Positions 29,581-38,354 of a stretch of DNA of 64,000 bases are shown one piece after another. The position numbers were made by a program, and so were the translations under genes. The notes under the pieces are model-generated. The model saw only the letters and a program-made list of their open reading frames with translations, did no database searches and was not told the origin of the DNA. The DNA is taken from contig NZ_WURB01000002.1 of the NCBI RefSeq assembly GCF_009830105.1, positions 1 through 64,000 on the forward strand, written 5' to 3'. Origin of the DNA: Microvirga makkahensis. Its GTDB lineage: Bacteria; Pseudomonadota; Alphaproteobacteria; Rhizobiales; Beijerinckiaceae. Position 1 is the first letter of the stretch, and the number at the start of each line of letters is the position of its first letter.

Positions 29581-30483
29581 TCAGGCAATCTCGGCCACTA
29601 CAAGGCTGTAACTGCCTTCGGATTTGCCCCATCGGTAGACGAGATCGGCGTCCTCTGGGTCGAAATCAATTCCTTCAGGGACGCGATAGGCAGTCAGGAT
29701 TGCACGACCAAGGCTCAGATCGGGAGGATTCGCTATCCTGAGTTCTGGATGTGCCACCCCTTGCGTCAAATCGTGGACGGCTCTTGCGACATCCATGCCT
29801 CTCCCGCAGACAAACCCGGAAGCTCTGTCGATGAGGACGATCTCGGCTCGGCTGAACAAAGATTTCAGTTCTTGGTCCCAATCGCTCACGGTGTCTCTTA
29901 CGAAGTCAGAAATCGAGGTGACGAGGGACTCACGAACCTCGTACTGGTCCGAAAGCCTCCACTCTTCCTCTGAAATGCCTGTGTCGACAGCCATTTGGAT
30001 GTGATCCGGAAGCCTGTCCCAGACCTCTTGCAGCCGGTCACACTCGGGAGCGGAGCCATCCTCTTCGATCTCCTCTTTGATATCTTCGATTTCAGCAGCG
30101 AAACCAGGATCGAGGTCGTCCTTGCCGTATGGATTCAGCACCCAATCCAAACGGTGCCGTTGGAGTAACTCGGCCCAATCTCCCCATGAACATCCAACTT
30201 TGACTTTGACCTCGAGGCTATGCACGTCGAGCTCAAACTCAGGGGTGTCGTGGTACCTGTCCCCGCTGCCATGAGGTTGGACGAATGGATCGCAGTTCGT
30301 GATCTCCTCTAGGGCCTCGTCAACGAGTTCTTTGATGAGGTCCGCTGTTCGCTGGTCTTCGAACAACTCAAGGCACTCGATAAGCCCTTTCACCTCCCAG
30401 CAGACGTTTGGTTTCAGTTCTACGAGATGCTCCTGATAGTGCCTGCAGCCGCCTGTTGGCCGCTTCAATGAAAGCCTTATCAA
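29581..30483 (-). CDS. Uncharacterised acidic protein, paralogue of the 31072 gene
   Basis: 300 residues, strongly acidic in the middle (EIEDIKEEIEEDGSAPE). The last 85 residues (VLIDRASGFVCGRGMDVARAV to DADLVYRWGKSEGSYSLVVAEIA) align over their whole length with the end of the protein encoded at 31072-31893. The N-terminal halves are less alike, though both contain a long charged helix pattern before SDQYEVRESLVTSISDFVRD. No known domain recognised. The pair suggests a plasmid-borne family with a shared C-terminal module. Confidence 0.6.
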   Translation of the reverse strand: MIRLSLKRPTGGCRHYQEHLVELKPNVCWEVKGLIECLELFEDQRTADLIKELVDEALEEITNCDPFVQPHGSGDRYHDTPEFELDVHSLEVKVKVGCSWGDWAELLQRHRLDWVLNPYGKDDLDPGFAAEIEDIKEEIEEDGSAPECDRLQEVWDRLPDHIQMAVDTGISEEEWRLSDQYEVRESLVTSISDFVRDTVSDWDQELKSLFSRAEIVLIDRASGFVCGRGMDVARAVHDLTQGVAHPELRIANPPDLSLGRAILTAYRVPEGIDFDPEDADLVYRWGKSEGSYSLVVAEIA

Positions 30484-30608
30484 AAGGATTCCCCGAACGT
30501 TTCATGCCTCCAAGTGATTTAATATCAGTTTGACAGCTGTGCGCATCCGTTAAATCTGGTCGTGCCGAGATTGCGGTGTACCCATTCCAGATGCTCGGGC
30601 AGCGCTTC

Positions 30609-30887
30609 CTACGGTCTCAACCGAGCGAGAAGGGAAAAGACTGACCTTGCGTCCGTCGAGTGAAGGAGAAGGCACCTATTAGACTGATGGATGCGTGTTG
30701 CTCGGACCCACATCGATAGCCTTTGTATTTGTCCGATAAGGTCACGGGCAGCATGTTCTGCGTGCAGGAAGCGTTCTGGCGGGAATGCCGCCTTCGCTAT
30801 CCACACGGACCCGATCGCGAGTTCTGTGTTGAGGGCGGTCGATTGTACAAAGAGCCTCTCAGTGGTGATCTGATCACCCCAACGCAT
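30609..30887 (-). CDS. Possible small protein
   Basis: 92 codons from MRWGDQITTERLFVQSTALNTELAIGSV. Composition is protein-like, with an alternating helical pattern in the middle (HAARDLIGQIQRLSMWVRA), but there is no recognised family and only a weak ribosome binding site. It sits between the two paralogous genes on the same strand. Could be a chance frame. Confidence 0.3.
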   Translation of the reverse strand: MRWGDQITTERLFVQSTALNTELAIGSVWIAKAAFPPERFLHAEHAARDLIGQIQRLSMWVRATRIHQSNRCLLLHSTDARSVFSLLARLRP

Positions 30888-31013
30888 GAGTGCTGATAGA
30901 TAGAGTGAGGGACTGAGGCAGCATGGTTCTCATCGATGTATAACCATCCGAATGGCGCGATGCGAACCCCGGAGCTCGGCGCAGGAATGTCAGATGGTCC
31001 AAGCACCGGGAAT

Positions 31014-31054
31014 CGGCGGTCTGGATCAGAATTTGTTTCTGATCCAGACCGCCG
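31014..31054. terminator. Perfect 18-bp hairpin after the 31072 gene
   Basis: Arms 31014-31031 and 31037-31054 are fully complementary around TTTGT. It lies just past the minus-strand stop at 31072. There is no T-run, so a terminator or a protein-binding palindrome are both possible. Confidence 0.6.
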
Positions 31055-31071
31055 GCGCATTGTGTATCGGA

Positions 31072-31893
31072 TCAAGCGGCCTCGGCCTTTACAACGGTGT
31101 AACTGCCCTCGTACACGCCCCAGCGCTTGACCAGATGAGCATCCCTGCGGTTGAAATATAGGCACGCCGGAACGTGAAAGGCGTGGTAGACCCAGTCACC
31201 TTCGGTTTCGTGCGGAGTGGATTCAAGCCTGTATATCGGCTCCCCAAAAAGCAGAAGATTATCGGCGGCCTCGGACAGGTCAGTGCCTTGTGCAATGATG
31301 GATCCGGTGCCCTGCTCGATCAGGACGACATGCTTCCGTTCATAGGCCCTGATACGATCGTCAATGCGCTTGCGATAATCCCGGGTCAGGCCGGTGAGAA
31401 GGCAGATAAGACCTTCACGGATCTGAGCATGCTCGGGGGACATGACCTTGTCCTTGGATGCCTTCATGCCGATGGCCTGCCGTGTCTCAAACGACAGCTC
31501 CTTCCAAAGGGTAATCATGAAGTTGTCTTCCAGGATGGCGCCGTTGGCCTGGAGAGCTACCGTGGCGAGGTTCACTTCAGTGACAGCGTCTGTCTCAAGC
31601 CTGTCCAGGTTCAGCGGGTTTGACAGCCATTGAAGGCAGATCGGCTCGAGACGTGCGTTCCAATGCTCCCACGTATCGTCGTGGAGCACCGTGTCGAATC
31701 CGATGCTGTAGGAATCTCTGTCTGGCGTGTCGAAGACTGTGCTTTGAGCATACTCGCGGCGCCACGGAGCATCGCTCGTGAAGAGGTTAAGCCAGTCATC
31801 GACGATAGTTTCAATATCGATGTTATCGATCTCTTCAATGACGTCGAGATGCTCGGCTAAGTCGCAGCTGATGGTTCCTTCGCGCCACATCAT
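31072..31893 (-). CDS. Uncharacterised protein, paralogue of the 29581 gene
   Basis: 273 residues from the first of two adjacent ATGs at 31893, with GAGAAGG just upstream; the open frame extends to 32106 without support. The last 85 residues (VLIEQGTGSIIAQGTDLSEAADNLL to DAHLVKRWGVYEGSYTVVKAEAA) share their pattern with the 29581 protein. The N-terminal part is acidic (LDVIEEIDNIDIETIVDDWLN). Function unknown. Confidence 0.6.
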   Translation of the reverse strand: MMWREGTISCDLAEHLDVIEEIDNIDIETIVDDWLNLFTSDAPWRREYAQSTVFDTPDRDSYSIGFDTVLHDDTWEHWNARLEPICLQWLSNPLNLDRLETDAVTEVNLATVALQANGAILEDNFMITLWKELSFETRQAIGMKASKDKVMSPEHAQIREGLICLLTGLTRDYRKRIDDRIRAYERKHVVLIEQGTGSIIAQGTDLSEAADNLLLFGEPIYRLESTPHETEGDWVYHAFHVPACLYFNRRDAHLVKRWGVYEGSYTVVKAEAA

Positions 31894-32536
31894 CCTTCTC
31901 CCATGGCTAGAGCTTTCAGGGCTGAGAAAATGGTTTGCGCCGCCGCGTGGGCTGGCAAGCTGCGTTCGACGGTGGCGGCAATGCTGTCCCGTTGGAGTGA
32001 CATTTTCGTCACGCCGGACTGAGAGCTGAATCGGAAAGCTTGAGCTTTGAATCGCATGCTCATGCCTTTGAATCGATTGTCCGCAAATTGTTTCAACTCG
32101 AGGCAAGTTGGCTACACGTCAGGACAGAGCGGACGCAACTTGTCATCAATTCAAGAGACGCCCTAGAGTGTGGTTAGCAGCAATCATCTCCTTGACGGTC
32201 TTGAACAACGTGTCGCGATTGTCATATTTCGATGCCTTGCTACGGTTCCGGGATTTTTGTGGGCATCACCGGGTGACACGCCGGTGAGATAGGGGACAAT
32301 ACCGACAGATCATCGCGGCATTACGCTGTTTCTGGGGGTCTTAATCCTGTCTGGCCTTGGCCGTGGCAGTATTCATCCCAGGCCATGATTAGGCCTGAAC
32401 GGATAAGCCCGAGTCCTTTGCTGCATGGCTGCCGGGTTGGGCGCAGTCCCCGGCTCCAGCGATGCGGCGTATGTAAGTTCGTTGGGGAAGGGCCATAGCC
32501 GAGTTCAATCATGCTCGGTAGATGTCGGACGACGCG
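31894..32536. other. Intergenic stretch, no gene seen
   Basis: About 640 bases. Short frames exist on both strands, but none has a binding site or recognisable residues. Probably decayed plasmid DNA. Confidence 0.4.
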
Positions 32537-32872
32537 TCAGAGGACAGCATAGGCTCGTCCACTCCGGGACAGGATCACAAACCGGGCCGTGAACACGGGG
32601 TCGAAGCCCGGCCTTAATGTGAAAGTTGAATCCCGGAAGGGATTGTAACCGATCTCGGTCCTAACGGTATCGGCGACGTCCTCGCACAGGTCTCCTTCAA
32701 TCCATGCGTGGACGTTGCGCTGCCCTTCGCGAAGGGCGCGCTGCCTGCCGCCCTCGCGGACGCGCATCGTGCAGGTTCGGAGCATCACCTCGTGACGATG
32801 GCCGATGACGCGCCCTCCGCTGCGCACGCTCCAGCACTGCCGCGTCAGGTTCCTGTAGACCTCGACCTTCAC
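32537..32872 (-). CDS. Conserved plasmid-type protein, translationally coupled to DUF4262 gene
   Basis: 111 residues from a GTG at 32872, whose GTGA overlaps the TGA stop of the upstream gene. That overlap decides the start. The protein begins VKVEVYRNLTRQCWSVRSGGRVIGH, a beta-rich pattern, and has RVREGGRQRALREGQRNVHAWIEG in the middle. I know similar small proteins as unnamed plasmid hypotheticals in this bacterial group, without a function. Confidence 0.6.
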   Translation of the reverse strand: MKVEVYRNLTRQCWSVRSGGRVIGHRHEVMLRTCTMRVREGGRQRALREGQRNVHAWIEGDLCEDVADTVRTEIGYNPFRDSTFTLRPGFDPVFTARFVILSRSGRAYAVL

Positions 32873-33348
32873 TGGCGAACTGGGGGGGCGCCCTCGAGGG
32901 CAAGGAGCGACGTCTGCCCAGTGGCATAAGCGGAGTCGCAGCCCTCCTCCCAAGGGAACACGCCCGCGGCGTCAGGGAGGAAGAGCTGCACGCCGTCAAA
33001 GGCGCGGCCGAGGATCGCCCGGCCCGCGCTGGAGTGCCGGACACAGGATTTGCGCGTGACCGGCCGGAAGGCAGCCGGACAGCCCTCGATGATCTGGTCC
33101 GAAAGCATGGGGTGGTCGAAGCGCAGCCCGGCTTTCACGTGTCCGCCCGTCACGTTGATCAGGGACCGGGCCACGTCGGGATGAAAGCCGACGAGGAAGA
33201 TTTCGGGGTGGCGTGAGTGCTTCGAAAGGCCGACGGAATAGGAGTAGGACGGCTGGCCCTCGTTGGGGAGGACCCCTTGGACCATCCATCCATATTGCCT
33301 GACGATGGCCCGCGCCTTCCGGACGTAGTCGTCAATCCTGTCTGCCAT
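32869..33348 (-). CDS. DUF4262 domain protein
   Basis: 159 residues. DUF4262 features are clear: an N-terminal helix (DDYVRKARAIVRQYGWMVQGVLP), then PSYSYSVGLSKHSRHPEIFLVGFHPDVARSLIN, and a C-terminal region with PWEEGCDSAYATGQTSLL. The family is common on plasmids and in actinobacteria; no activity is assigned. It forms a two-gene operon with the coupled gene downstream. Confidence 0.8.
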   Translation of the reverse strand: MADRIDDYVRKARAIVRQYGWMVQGVLPNEGQPSYSYSVGLSKHSRHPEIFLVGFHPDVARSLINVTGGHVKAGLRFDHPMLSDQIIEGCPAAFRPVTRKSCVRHSSAGRAILGRAFDGVQLFLPDAAGVFPWEEGCDSAYATGQTSLLALEGAPPVRQ

Positions 33349-33446
33349 GACGTTGCTTCCTCAGGACCGCATGTCCCGGGATTGTATGCATCAGTCGAAG
33401 GATTCGCGGAGCCCGTCCGAAAGTCCAGGGCTCCCGGTCTTGTGGT

Positions 33447-33680
33447 ATGGCCCTTGGCGGGACGGACATTGCCGATGATGCTATTCGACAGGGTGCAGGA
33501 GAATGGGCACAAGCCCTGAAAAAAGCTGCGCGGGAGGCCATCGAGCAGGCTCACAGCACTGGCGTTCCCGCCTACGCCGAGCCAGCCAATCCGGCCGGCA
33601 TCAACCGCGAGATCTCTGACGGCTCCCACCAGCGGATTGAGATCGGCCCCGGCCGGCAGGAAGCCGCCCAGACCGACTAA
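33447..33680 (+). CDS. Possible small protein
   Basis: 77 codons. The segment ADDAIRQGAGEWAQALKKAAREAIEQAHSTGVPAYAEPANPAGINREISDG reads like a genuine helical protein followed by a turn-rich tail. No clear Shine-Dalgarno before the ATG and no known family. The antisense frame is less protein-like. Confidence 0.35.
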   Translation: MALGGTDIADDAIRQGAGEWAQALKKAAREAIEQAHSTGVPAYAEPANPAGINREISDGSHQRIEIGPGRQEAAQTD

Positions 33681-33818
33681 GCGGTTAGGACGCCAGGATG
33701 GCTTTGAGGCTTCCCGCGTCACCTCATAGAAGCGGCTGGTGCATAGGACAGCGAATGAGAGCATCTCTGCGAGGCACTGGAGGAGAGGTCAGCGTACTCC
33801 TGCGGGCAGGTGATGCGC

Positions 33819-33837
33819 TCGTGAAGTCCGTTCACGA
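33819..33837. promoter_or_regulatory. Third copy of the TCGTGAA-N5-TTCACGA palindrome
   Basis: Arms 33819-33825 and 33831-33837, extended to 8 bp by flanking C and G. It lies 127 bases beyond the stop of the methyltransferase remnant. The spacer length is the same as in the two copies near 29.3 kb. Confidence 0.55.
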
Positions 33838-33963
33838 GAATTTCCGAGGGTCGCAGTTGCTGCCGATGAGCTGCCATGAGTGACAGATCGTGCATGAGGA
33901 CTGCTCGAGTCCAATCCTTTGTTTGGTCCGGGTGGTCTCCTGCGTCGTCAAGACCGCGATCCT

Positions 33964-34245
33964 TCAGCGCAGCATAGCGAACGGCGGGCGCGCATCGCGG
34001 ATGCAATCCATGACCCACTCATCATAGAGCCTCAGGACCCCCGTAAGGATCCCGCGCCGCTTCTGCACTGCCCGGAACAGGCTCTTCGCGTCGTACAGGG
34101 GGTTCCCGACATGGCAATCACGCAGCCAGGCATCGAAGTGGGCGGGGACCTCGCAGGGAATTTCCGACCGCACACCACGGGAGTGGGCCGGCTGAGATCG
34201 TCCGATGACCTCTGCCAACATTGGCGATACCGAGCTCGCACTCAT
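33964..34245 (-). pseudogene. C-terminal remnant of a second C5 methyltransferase-like gene
   Basis: The 93-codon frame aligns with the end of the 27623 methyltransferase. SSVSPMLAEVIG corresponds to motif X (NSVPPPLARAVG); AHSRGVRSEIPCEVPAHFDAWLRD to AHSRGERPAIKREIPFHFEEWLQE; and VLRLYDEWVMDCIRDARPPF to ALRLYDECVFDLIKRGLPPF. The 36-residue segment in between is shorter here. No catalytic motifs (I, IV, VI, VIII) occur in the 600 bases upstream. It is either a truncated second methylase or a free-standing copy of the extra domain. Confidence 0.7.
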
Positions 34246-34825
34246 CTGGGATTGTGCATTCAGTCCCGCTGCGGGTTTCCAAATCCAATTCTACGGAAAT
34301 CCCCGAAGCAGGGGAAACTGCTCCGGGTTTGGCTGGACCGGAACCTTTCAATACCCGATACCAACACAATGCAGGCGGCTCTTCGGGTTGCCTAAAGCAC
34401 GATCTCCCAACCGTGGAGGCTCCAATGCCGGAGCAGGTCCGGCGGTACGACGAGCTACACGGCAAAAACTCTTGAATTCGGAAAACCCCTCTGCGCCCCG
34501 AGCAGATCTGCCGTGGCGATAGTTCGCCCTTAGACGTCATTCAAGAAAGCACTTCGAAGGGCGTTCACATCCTCGATGAGAACCGGCAGTGCATGGCCTG
34601 CGTAGACATGCTTGGATCGCTGAAACGATCATTTCGGGATTGATAACAGGATTGCGCAATTTGTCCCAAATCTAAATGCAGTGCCGCCACTTTGCCCTAA
34701 TGCGTCCGAAACTTGGCAGCGCTCAGCGTAGTCCGGGGAGGAGAGGGGGCCGGTGTCACTCGGTGATGGGTCAGAAGCACCAAGTGAAAAACAGAGTAAT
34801 GCGGGCCAGTCCTCCAAAGCAGGCG
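34246..34825. other. Intergenic stretch, probably decayed
   Basis: About 580 bases upstream of the methylase remnant. I searched by eye for methylase motifs on the minus strand and found none. No gene supported. Confidence 0.4.
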
Positions 34826-35164
34826 TCATTCCGTGAGTGCGTCGACGTTGCCCGGATAGGGAGGCTTCAATGCCCGAGCCAGCCTCCTCTTGGCCTTCCG
34901 GCGGCTGAATCCGTTCCGGCAAAGCCGATCCAAGGATTCCTCGTAGAGTGCCAGCAGGAAGGCCCGGACGGACGCCCGGTACTGTCCGCTGCCCTCAAGA
35001 TGATCGGTGCGGGCTTGGAAGGTCTTGTCGCGCAGCGCGGCGAAGACAGCGCGCTGGACGTCGTCGGCCTCGGGATCACGGGTTTCCCGCAGGCGCTCGC
35101 GATATCTGCGCTGCCTCTCGCGGTGCGCCGCCGCCGATTTTTTCCCTGGACTGTCCGCCATCAT
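34826..35164 (-). CDS. Small basic plasmid protein
   Basis: 112 residues from the ATG at 35164 (GGAGG six bases upstream; a second ATG follows). Very basic N-terminus (AAAHRERQRRYRERLRETRDPEADDVQRAVFAALRDKTF) and C-terminal helices ending RRKAKRRLARALKPPY. The first helix shares its style with the protein encoded at 35252 (YMRAAKRKSRQREKEA), suggesting a nucleic-acid-binding plasmid family. Function unknown. Confidence 0.6.
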   Translation of the reverse strand: MMADSPGKKSAAAHRERQRRYRERLRETRDPEADDVQRAVFAALRDKTFQARTDHLEGSGQYRASVRAFLLALYEESLDRLCRNGFSRRKAKRRLARALKPPYPGNVDALTE

Positions 35165-35251
35165 CGCTTCCCTCCACCCGTCACTCGGTGAATCCTTCTC
35201 GAAGGATTCACCCTTGCGCCGCAAGACACGCACCGCCGACGAAAATCCCGG

Positions 35252-35635
35252 TCAGGCGGTGCCCCTCAGTCGCTCCGGAGTGAGAAGCTTCGGCTTGAGT
35301 TTGCCGGAGCGGGCCTTCGCGGTCACGGACCCCGCGACGCCTGCGCGACCGGGAAATGCCTTGAAGAGGATGTTGCGGACCTGGGCGCCTCCCGGCGCAT
35401 CGGTCGCAAGGATCAGGATCGCGGCGTCGGCGAGGGCCTCGCGGATCATGGCCGCCGTAGGTTCAGGGCGTCCGCTCTCGGCGGCTTCCTTCTCGCGCTG
35501 CCTGGACTTGCGCTTCGCGGCCCTCATGTACGCCGCCCGGTCATCGGGTGACATGTCCCGAACGGCCGTCGGCCTGCCCGCCGCTGCAGATTCGAGGGCC
35601 CGGTAAAGCGAAGTAATTTGAGCTGAGTTACCCAT
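35252..35635 (-). CDS. Small basic plasmid protein, unknown function
   Basis: 127 residues from the ATG at 35635 with AGGGAAG upstream. MSPDDRAAYMRAAKRKSRQREKEAAESGRPEPTAAMIREALADAAILILATDAPGGAQVRNILFKAF is the core. The N-terminal basic helix could bind DNA or RNA. Its promoter region carries the motif GTTTGACACGTCAA that also precedes the 38417 gene. It diverges from the rep gene. Confidence 0.6.
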   Translation of the reverse strand: MGNSAQITSLYRALESAAAGRPTAVRDMSPDDRAAYMRAAKRKSRQREKEAAESGRPEPTAAMIREALADAAILILATDAPGGAQVRNILFKAFPGRAGVAGSVTAKARSGKLKPKLLTPERLRGTA

Positions 35636-35706
35636 GACGCGACTTCCCTGTTCCTGACCTGCTCTACGGAAAGGGTCGGTCACCCGCGGCCATACGACAA
35701 GTCATG

Positions 35707-35720
35707 CTTGACGTGTCAAA
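35707..35720 (-). promoter_or_regulatory. 14-bp operator-like motif, copy 1
   Basis: Read on the minus strand it is GTTTGACACGTCAA, identical to 38355-38368 on the plus strand. Each copy lies upstream of a gene and in the same orientation to it. It contains the palindromic half-sites TTGAC/GTCAA and could double as a -35 box here. Confidence 0.55.
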
Positions 35721-36071
35721 CGCGAAAATGATCGGCTTTCAAACGGGGCCTTCGGCTTTCCCTCGTCGGCTTCACCCTGCTGTTGGACACGAGAACCCGC
35801 AGGTCGGCCCCGGAACCTGCACGGGTTGACTGAACGCCTACGGTGCGAGTCTTCCTGAAGGCTGCGCACTGGCTTCCGGGAGGACGTCGATAATCCTCTT
35901 CCACGGTGCAAGGATTGGCTCCGCCGTCGGGAAGGGCTGGGCAGAAGGACCCGCGCGAAGCGCCCCAGCCCGGTTCTTCTCACCTTCCGGTCGGCACGAT
36001 CAACGTCCAGGATACAATCTCGCAGTCCCTGGCCCCACGCGTGCGCGAGCCAACAGGAATCCCAGCCCCTC

Positions 36072-36343
36072 TTAATTCCGAAAGAGTATCCCCCCTGAAA
36101 TCTGTTGACGCGGCTGGCTCGCGCATGGCCAGAACCGCGTTATTTTGGTGAATCCACATCCCCGGACTCACTAATAACGCAGCTCCCGACACATCATCCA
36201 TGGTGCTGGAGGAATCCATCACTGCCCGGATGTCGTTGTCCCCTTAGGGGATCCCGTATTAAACCCGGAAGAATATCCCCCAGGGAATCCGTTGACAGAG
36301 TAAGACCTCACATAGCGCGGCGCGGGGTATTTTGGTGAATCGA
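36072..36343. repeat. Two long degenerate direct repeats upstream of rep (candidate origin)
   Basis: Copy 1 is 36072-36157 and copy 2 is 36257-36343. Both show the order TATCCCCC, TTGAC[GA], then TATTTTGGTGAATC. From TTGAC to TATTTTGG is exactly 36 bases in both. The copies are 187 bases apart. They lie 100-380 bases before the replication initiator, where iterons or Rep-controlled promoters are expected. Confidence 0.65.
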
Positions 36344-36400
36344 CCCTCCGGCGCCGCGGGGAAACGGTTGCGTCGTTCGCCGCCGGCCAGCACCCTTCCA

Positions 36401-36435
36401 TTTAGGTGAGCGATTTGGAGAGCCGCTCACCTAAA
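36401..36435. promoter_or_regulatory. Operator-like inverted repeat before rep
   Basis: Perfect 12-bp arms TTTAGGTGAGCG (36401-36412) and its complement (36424-36435), 13 bases before the rep ATG and adjoining its GGGAGGGGG ribosome binding site. The likely role is autorepression of rep. Confidence 0.65.
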
Positions 36436-36448
36436 GCGGGAGGGGGCA

Positions 36449-38248
36449 ATGCCAGTCATCGACAACGGGGCACAGGTCATCATCGTCAAAAGTAAGGCGC
36501 GGAGCTACGCGCCGGGCGTGCAGGCCGAAAACCTGTTGAATGCGCTTCGGAGTAAGGAGGAGATGGATCGGCAGAACCCCCGGCATCCGAAGCCAAGGAC
36601 GATGATCGAGAAGGTCCAGATCGTCGGTAAAGACGATCTCACAGCGACCGATGCGGCGCTCTACGAACTCTTCATCGCCTGGGCGCGCGATGAAGATCAC
36701 AAGCGGGCGCGCGGTCGCGAAAGGGCCGAGAAGGCATCGGCGAGCAAGGCCGAGCGAAAGCGCGACGATCTCGATTTCCCGCGTGACGCGTCCGTTGTCG
36801 GCGGCACAGGCGACGGCGCGGTCACGGATATCTATGCGATCCCATACGATGCGGTGCGGGCCTACGCGAACCTGCACGGCGCTGTGGACACACCGGAGCA
36901 ACTCCTCTCGTGCCTCAACCGGCTGAGCCGGACCACCGTCAGGTACAACGTCCGGGATGAGACGTTCCGGAACCGAGGCGTAGTGAACCTCTTGAATAGC
37001 GGGTTGAAGACGAACGAGGCGACCGGGAAGACGGTCGTGGAGTTCTCGTTGCCTCCGTACGTCCATGGCCTGCTGTCCAAGCCGGGGAGCTGGGGCTATC
37101 TCGAGCTCCGTGCTTTCGGCAGGTTCAGAAACAAGTACACAGGACGGCTTTATCAACGGCTCGCGCTGATCGCGGGCTACGACAACCATGTCCGTAAGCC
37201 ACTTGAGATCGAGCCGAGAAAGCTCGCCGAGGAAATCGGGTTCAAATGGACCCGTTACGTCGACTTCAAGCGCAACTGCCTGAATCCCGCACTTGAAGAG
37301 ATTGAGAAGTGGGTTGAGCGGTTCTTGGTTGACTTCAAAGAAGAGAAAGGAGCCGCGTCCGGGCGTGGCCGTCCGGGCGTCGCGCTACTTCGGTTCACGA
37401 TGACTCCCCGCGGGGATCGAAAGATTGTCGAATTGTCCGCGCCTTCGATGACGTGGAGCGATGCCAATGCCGCCAAGGCGGGGGATAAGGTCCTCACCCC
37501 AGACCAGCTACCGTCGGCTGGTGCCGTTGCCCGCGCGCTCAAGCACATCCGCTTCCCTCACGCCTTGACGGGCGCCGATCTGTCCGAATTCTGGAGGGCC
37601 GCCGTTGATGAGGTGCTGGAAGGATTCACGCCATCTCATGCCCCGGCTCCAGGCATGGTGGACGTCCATGGCGAGAGACTGCTGGCATCGATCGAGATGG
37701 ACGGTGCCGACCAGGCATTTTTCGCATGGGCCGAGGCGTCAGCCCTGACGGGCCGCTTCTTCAGGCGCACCGAGGATCTCTCCATTCCCCGCGATATCTG
37801 CCACCTGATGCATCCGAAGTCCCTTGAGCCGACAGAAGGCGAGACACCGGATCAGCGTCGTCTGAGGTATGCCAAGGATACGGCTGCGACAATCGTGTGG
37901 GGACTTGCCGGGCTGCTGAAGCGCCGGATGCCGGGTGAACGCACGGTACTCCCAGAGGATGTCATCGACACTTATTGTGACATCGACACACTGCCCTGGT
38001 CCCTCGTGTCGGAGCACCTTCCGGACAAGGGGGCCATGCTGCGGCGGGCATTGACGATGATGCTCAAGACCAGGATCGAGCGGCATCCCAAGACGGGCAG
38101 GAACCGGGCCGTTCCGGCGATGGGGATTGAGCGACGCCGGGCGACACTGCGGAATCTAGTGTCGGCGACGAGAAAGGAAAATTGGTCTGCGGTCCATCGG
38201 ATCGCCTGTGCCGTCGTCCACGCACCTGGCGACAACTGTCCCTTCTAG
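36449..38248 (+). CDS. Plasmid replication initiator (Rep_3-type)
   Basis: 599 residues. Residues about 120-300 match the two winged helices of the Rep_3 (RepB/RepE-like) initiators: VVGGTGDGAVTDIYAIPYDAV, LLSCLNRLSRTTVRYNV, then GYLELRAFGRFRNKYTGRLYQRLALIAGYD and the second wing EEIGFKWTRYVDFKRNCLNPALEEIEK. Rep_3 proteins are normally 250-450 residues; the last 230 here are an extension I do not recognise. It binds iterons to start replication. Upstream repeats and an operator palindrome fit this. No parAB or repC is near, so partition genes must lie elsewhere. Confidence 0.8.
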   Translation: MPVIDNGAQVIIVKSKARSYAPGVQAENLLNALRSKEEMDRQNPRHPKPRTMIEKVQIVGKDDLTATDAALYELFIAWARDEDHKRARGRERAEKASASKAERKRDDLDFPRDASVVGGTGDGAVTDIYAIPYDAVRAYANLHGAVDTPEQLLSCLNRLSRTTVRYNVRDETFRNRGVVNLLNSGLKTNEATGKTVVEFSLPPYVHGLLSKPGSWGYLELRAFGRFRNKYTGRLYQRLALIAGYDNHVRKPLEIEPRKLAEEIGFKWTRYVDFKRNCLNPALEEIEKWVERFLVDFKEEKGAASGRGRPGVALLRFTMTPRGDRKIVELSAPSMTWSDANAAKAGDKVLTPDQLPSAGAVARALKHIRFPHALTGADLSEFWRAAVDEVLEGFTPSHAPAPGMVDVHGERLLASIEMDGADQAFFAWAEASALTGRFFRRTEDLSIPRDICHLMHPKSLEPTEGETPDQRRLRYAKDTAATIVWGLAGLLKRRMPGERTVLPEDVIDTYCDIDTLPWSLVSEHLPDKGAMLRRALTMMLKTRIERHPKTGRNRAVPAMGIERRRATLRNLVSATRKENWSAVHRIACAVVHAPGDNCPF

Positions 38249-38273
38249 CTGTGGGATCTTTTTCCAGGACCCA

Positions 38274-38302
38274 TTGACGCCGAGTCGCGGGCCCTCTATC
38301 TC
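38274..38302 (+). promoter_or_regulatory. Predicted sigma-70 promoter for the 38417 gene
   Basis: TTGACG (38274-38279), 17-base spacer, TATCTC (38297-38302), beginning 26 bases after the rep stop. Confidence 0.5.
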
Positions 38303-38354
38303 TCGCGGCCTCAAGGGAGAGCCACAACCGATGAAAGTCCTCTGCATACGCACG

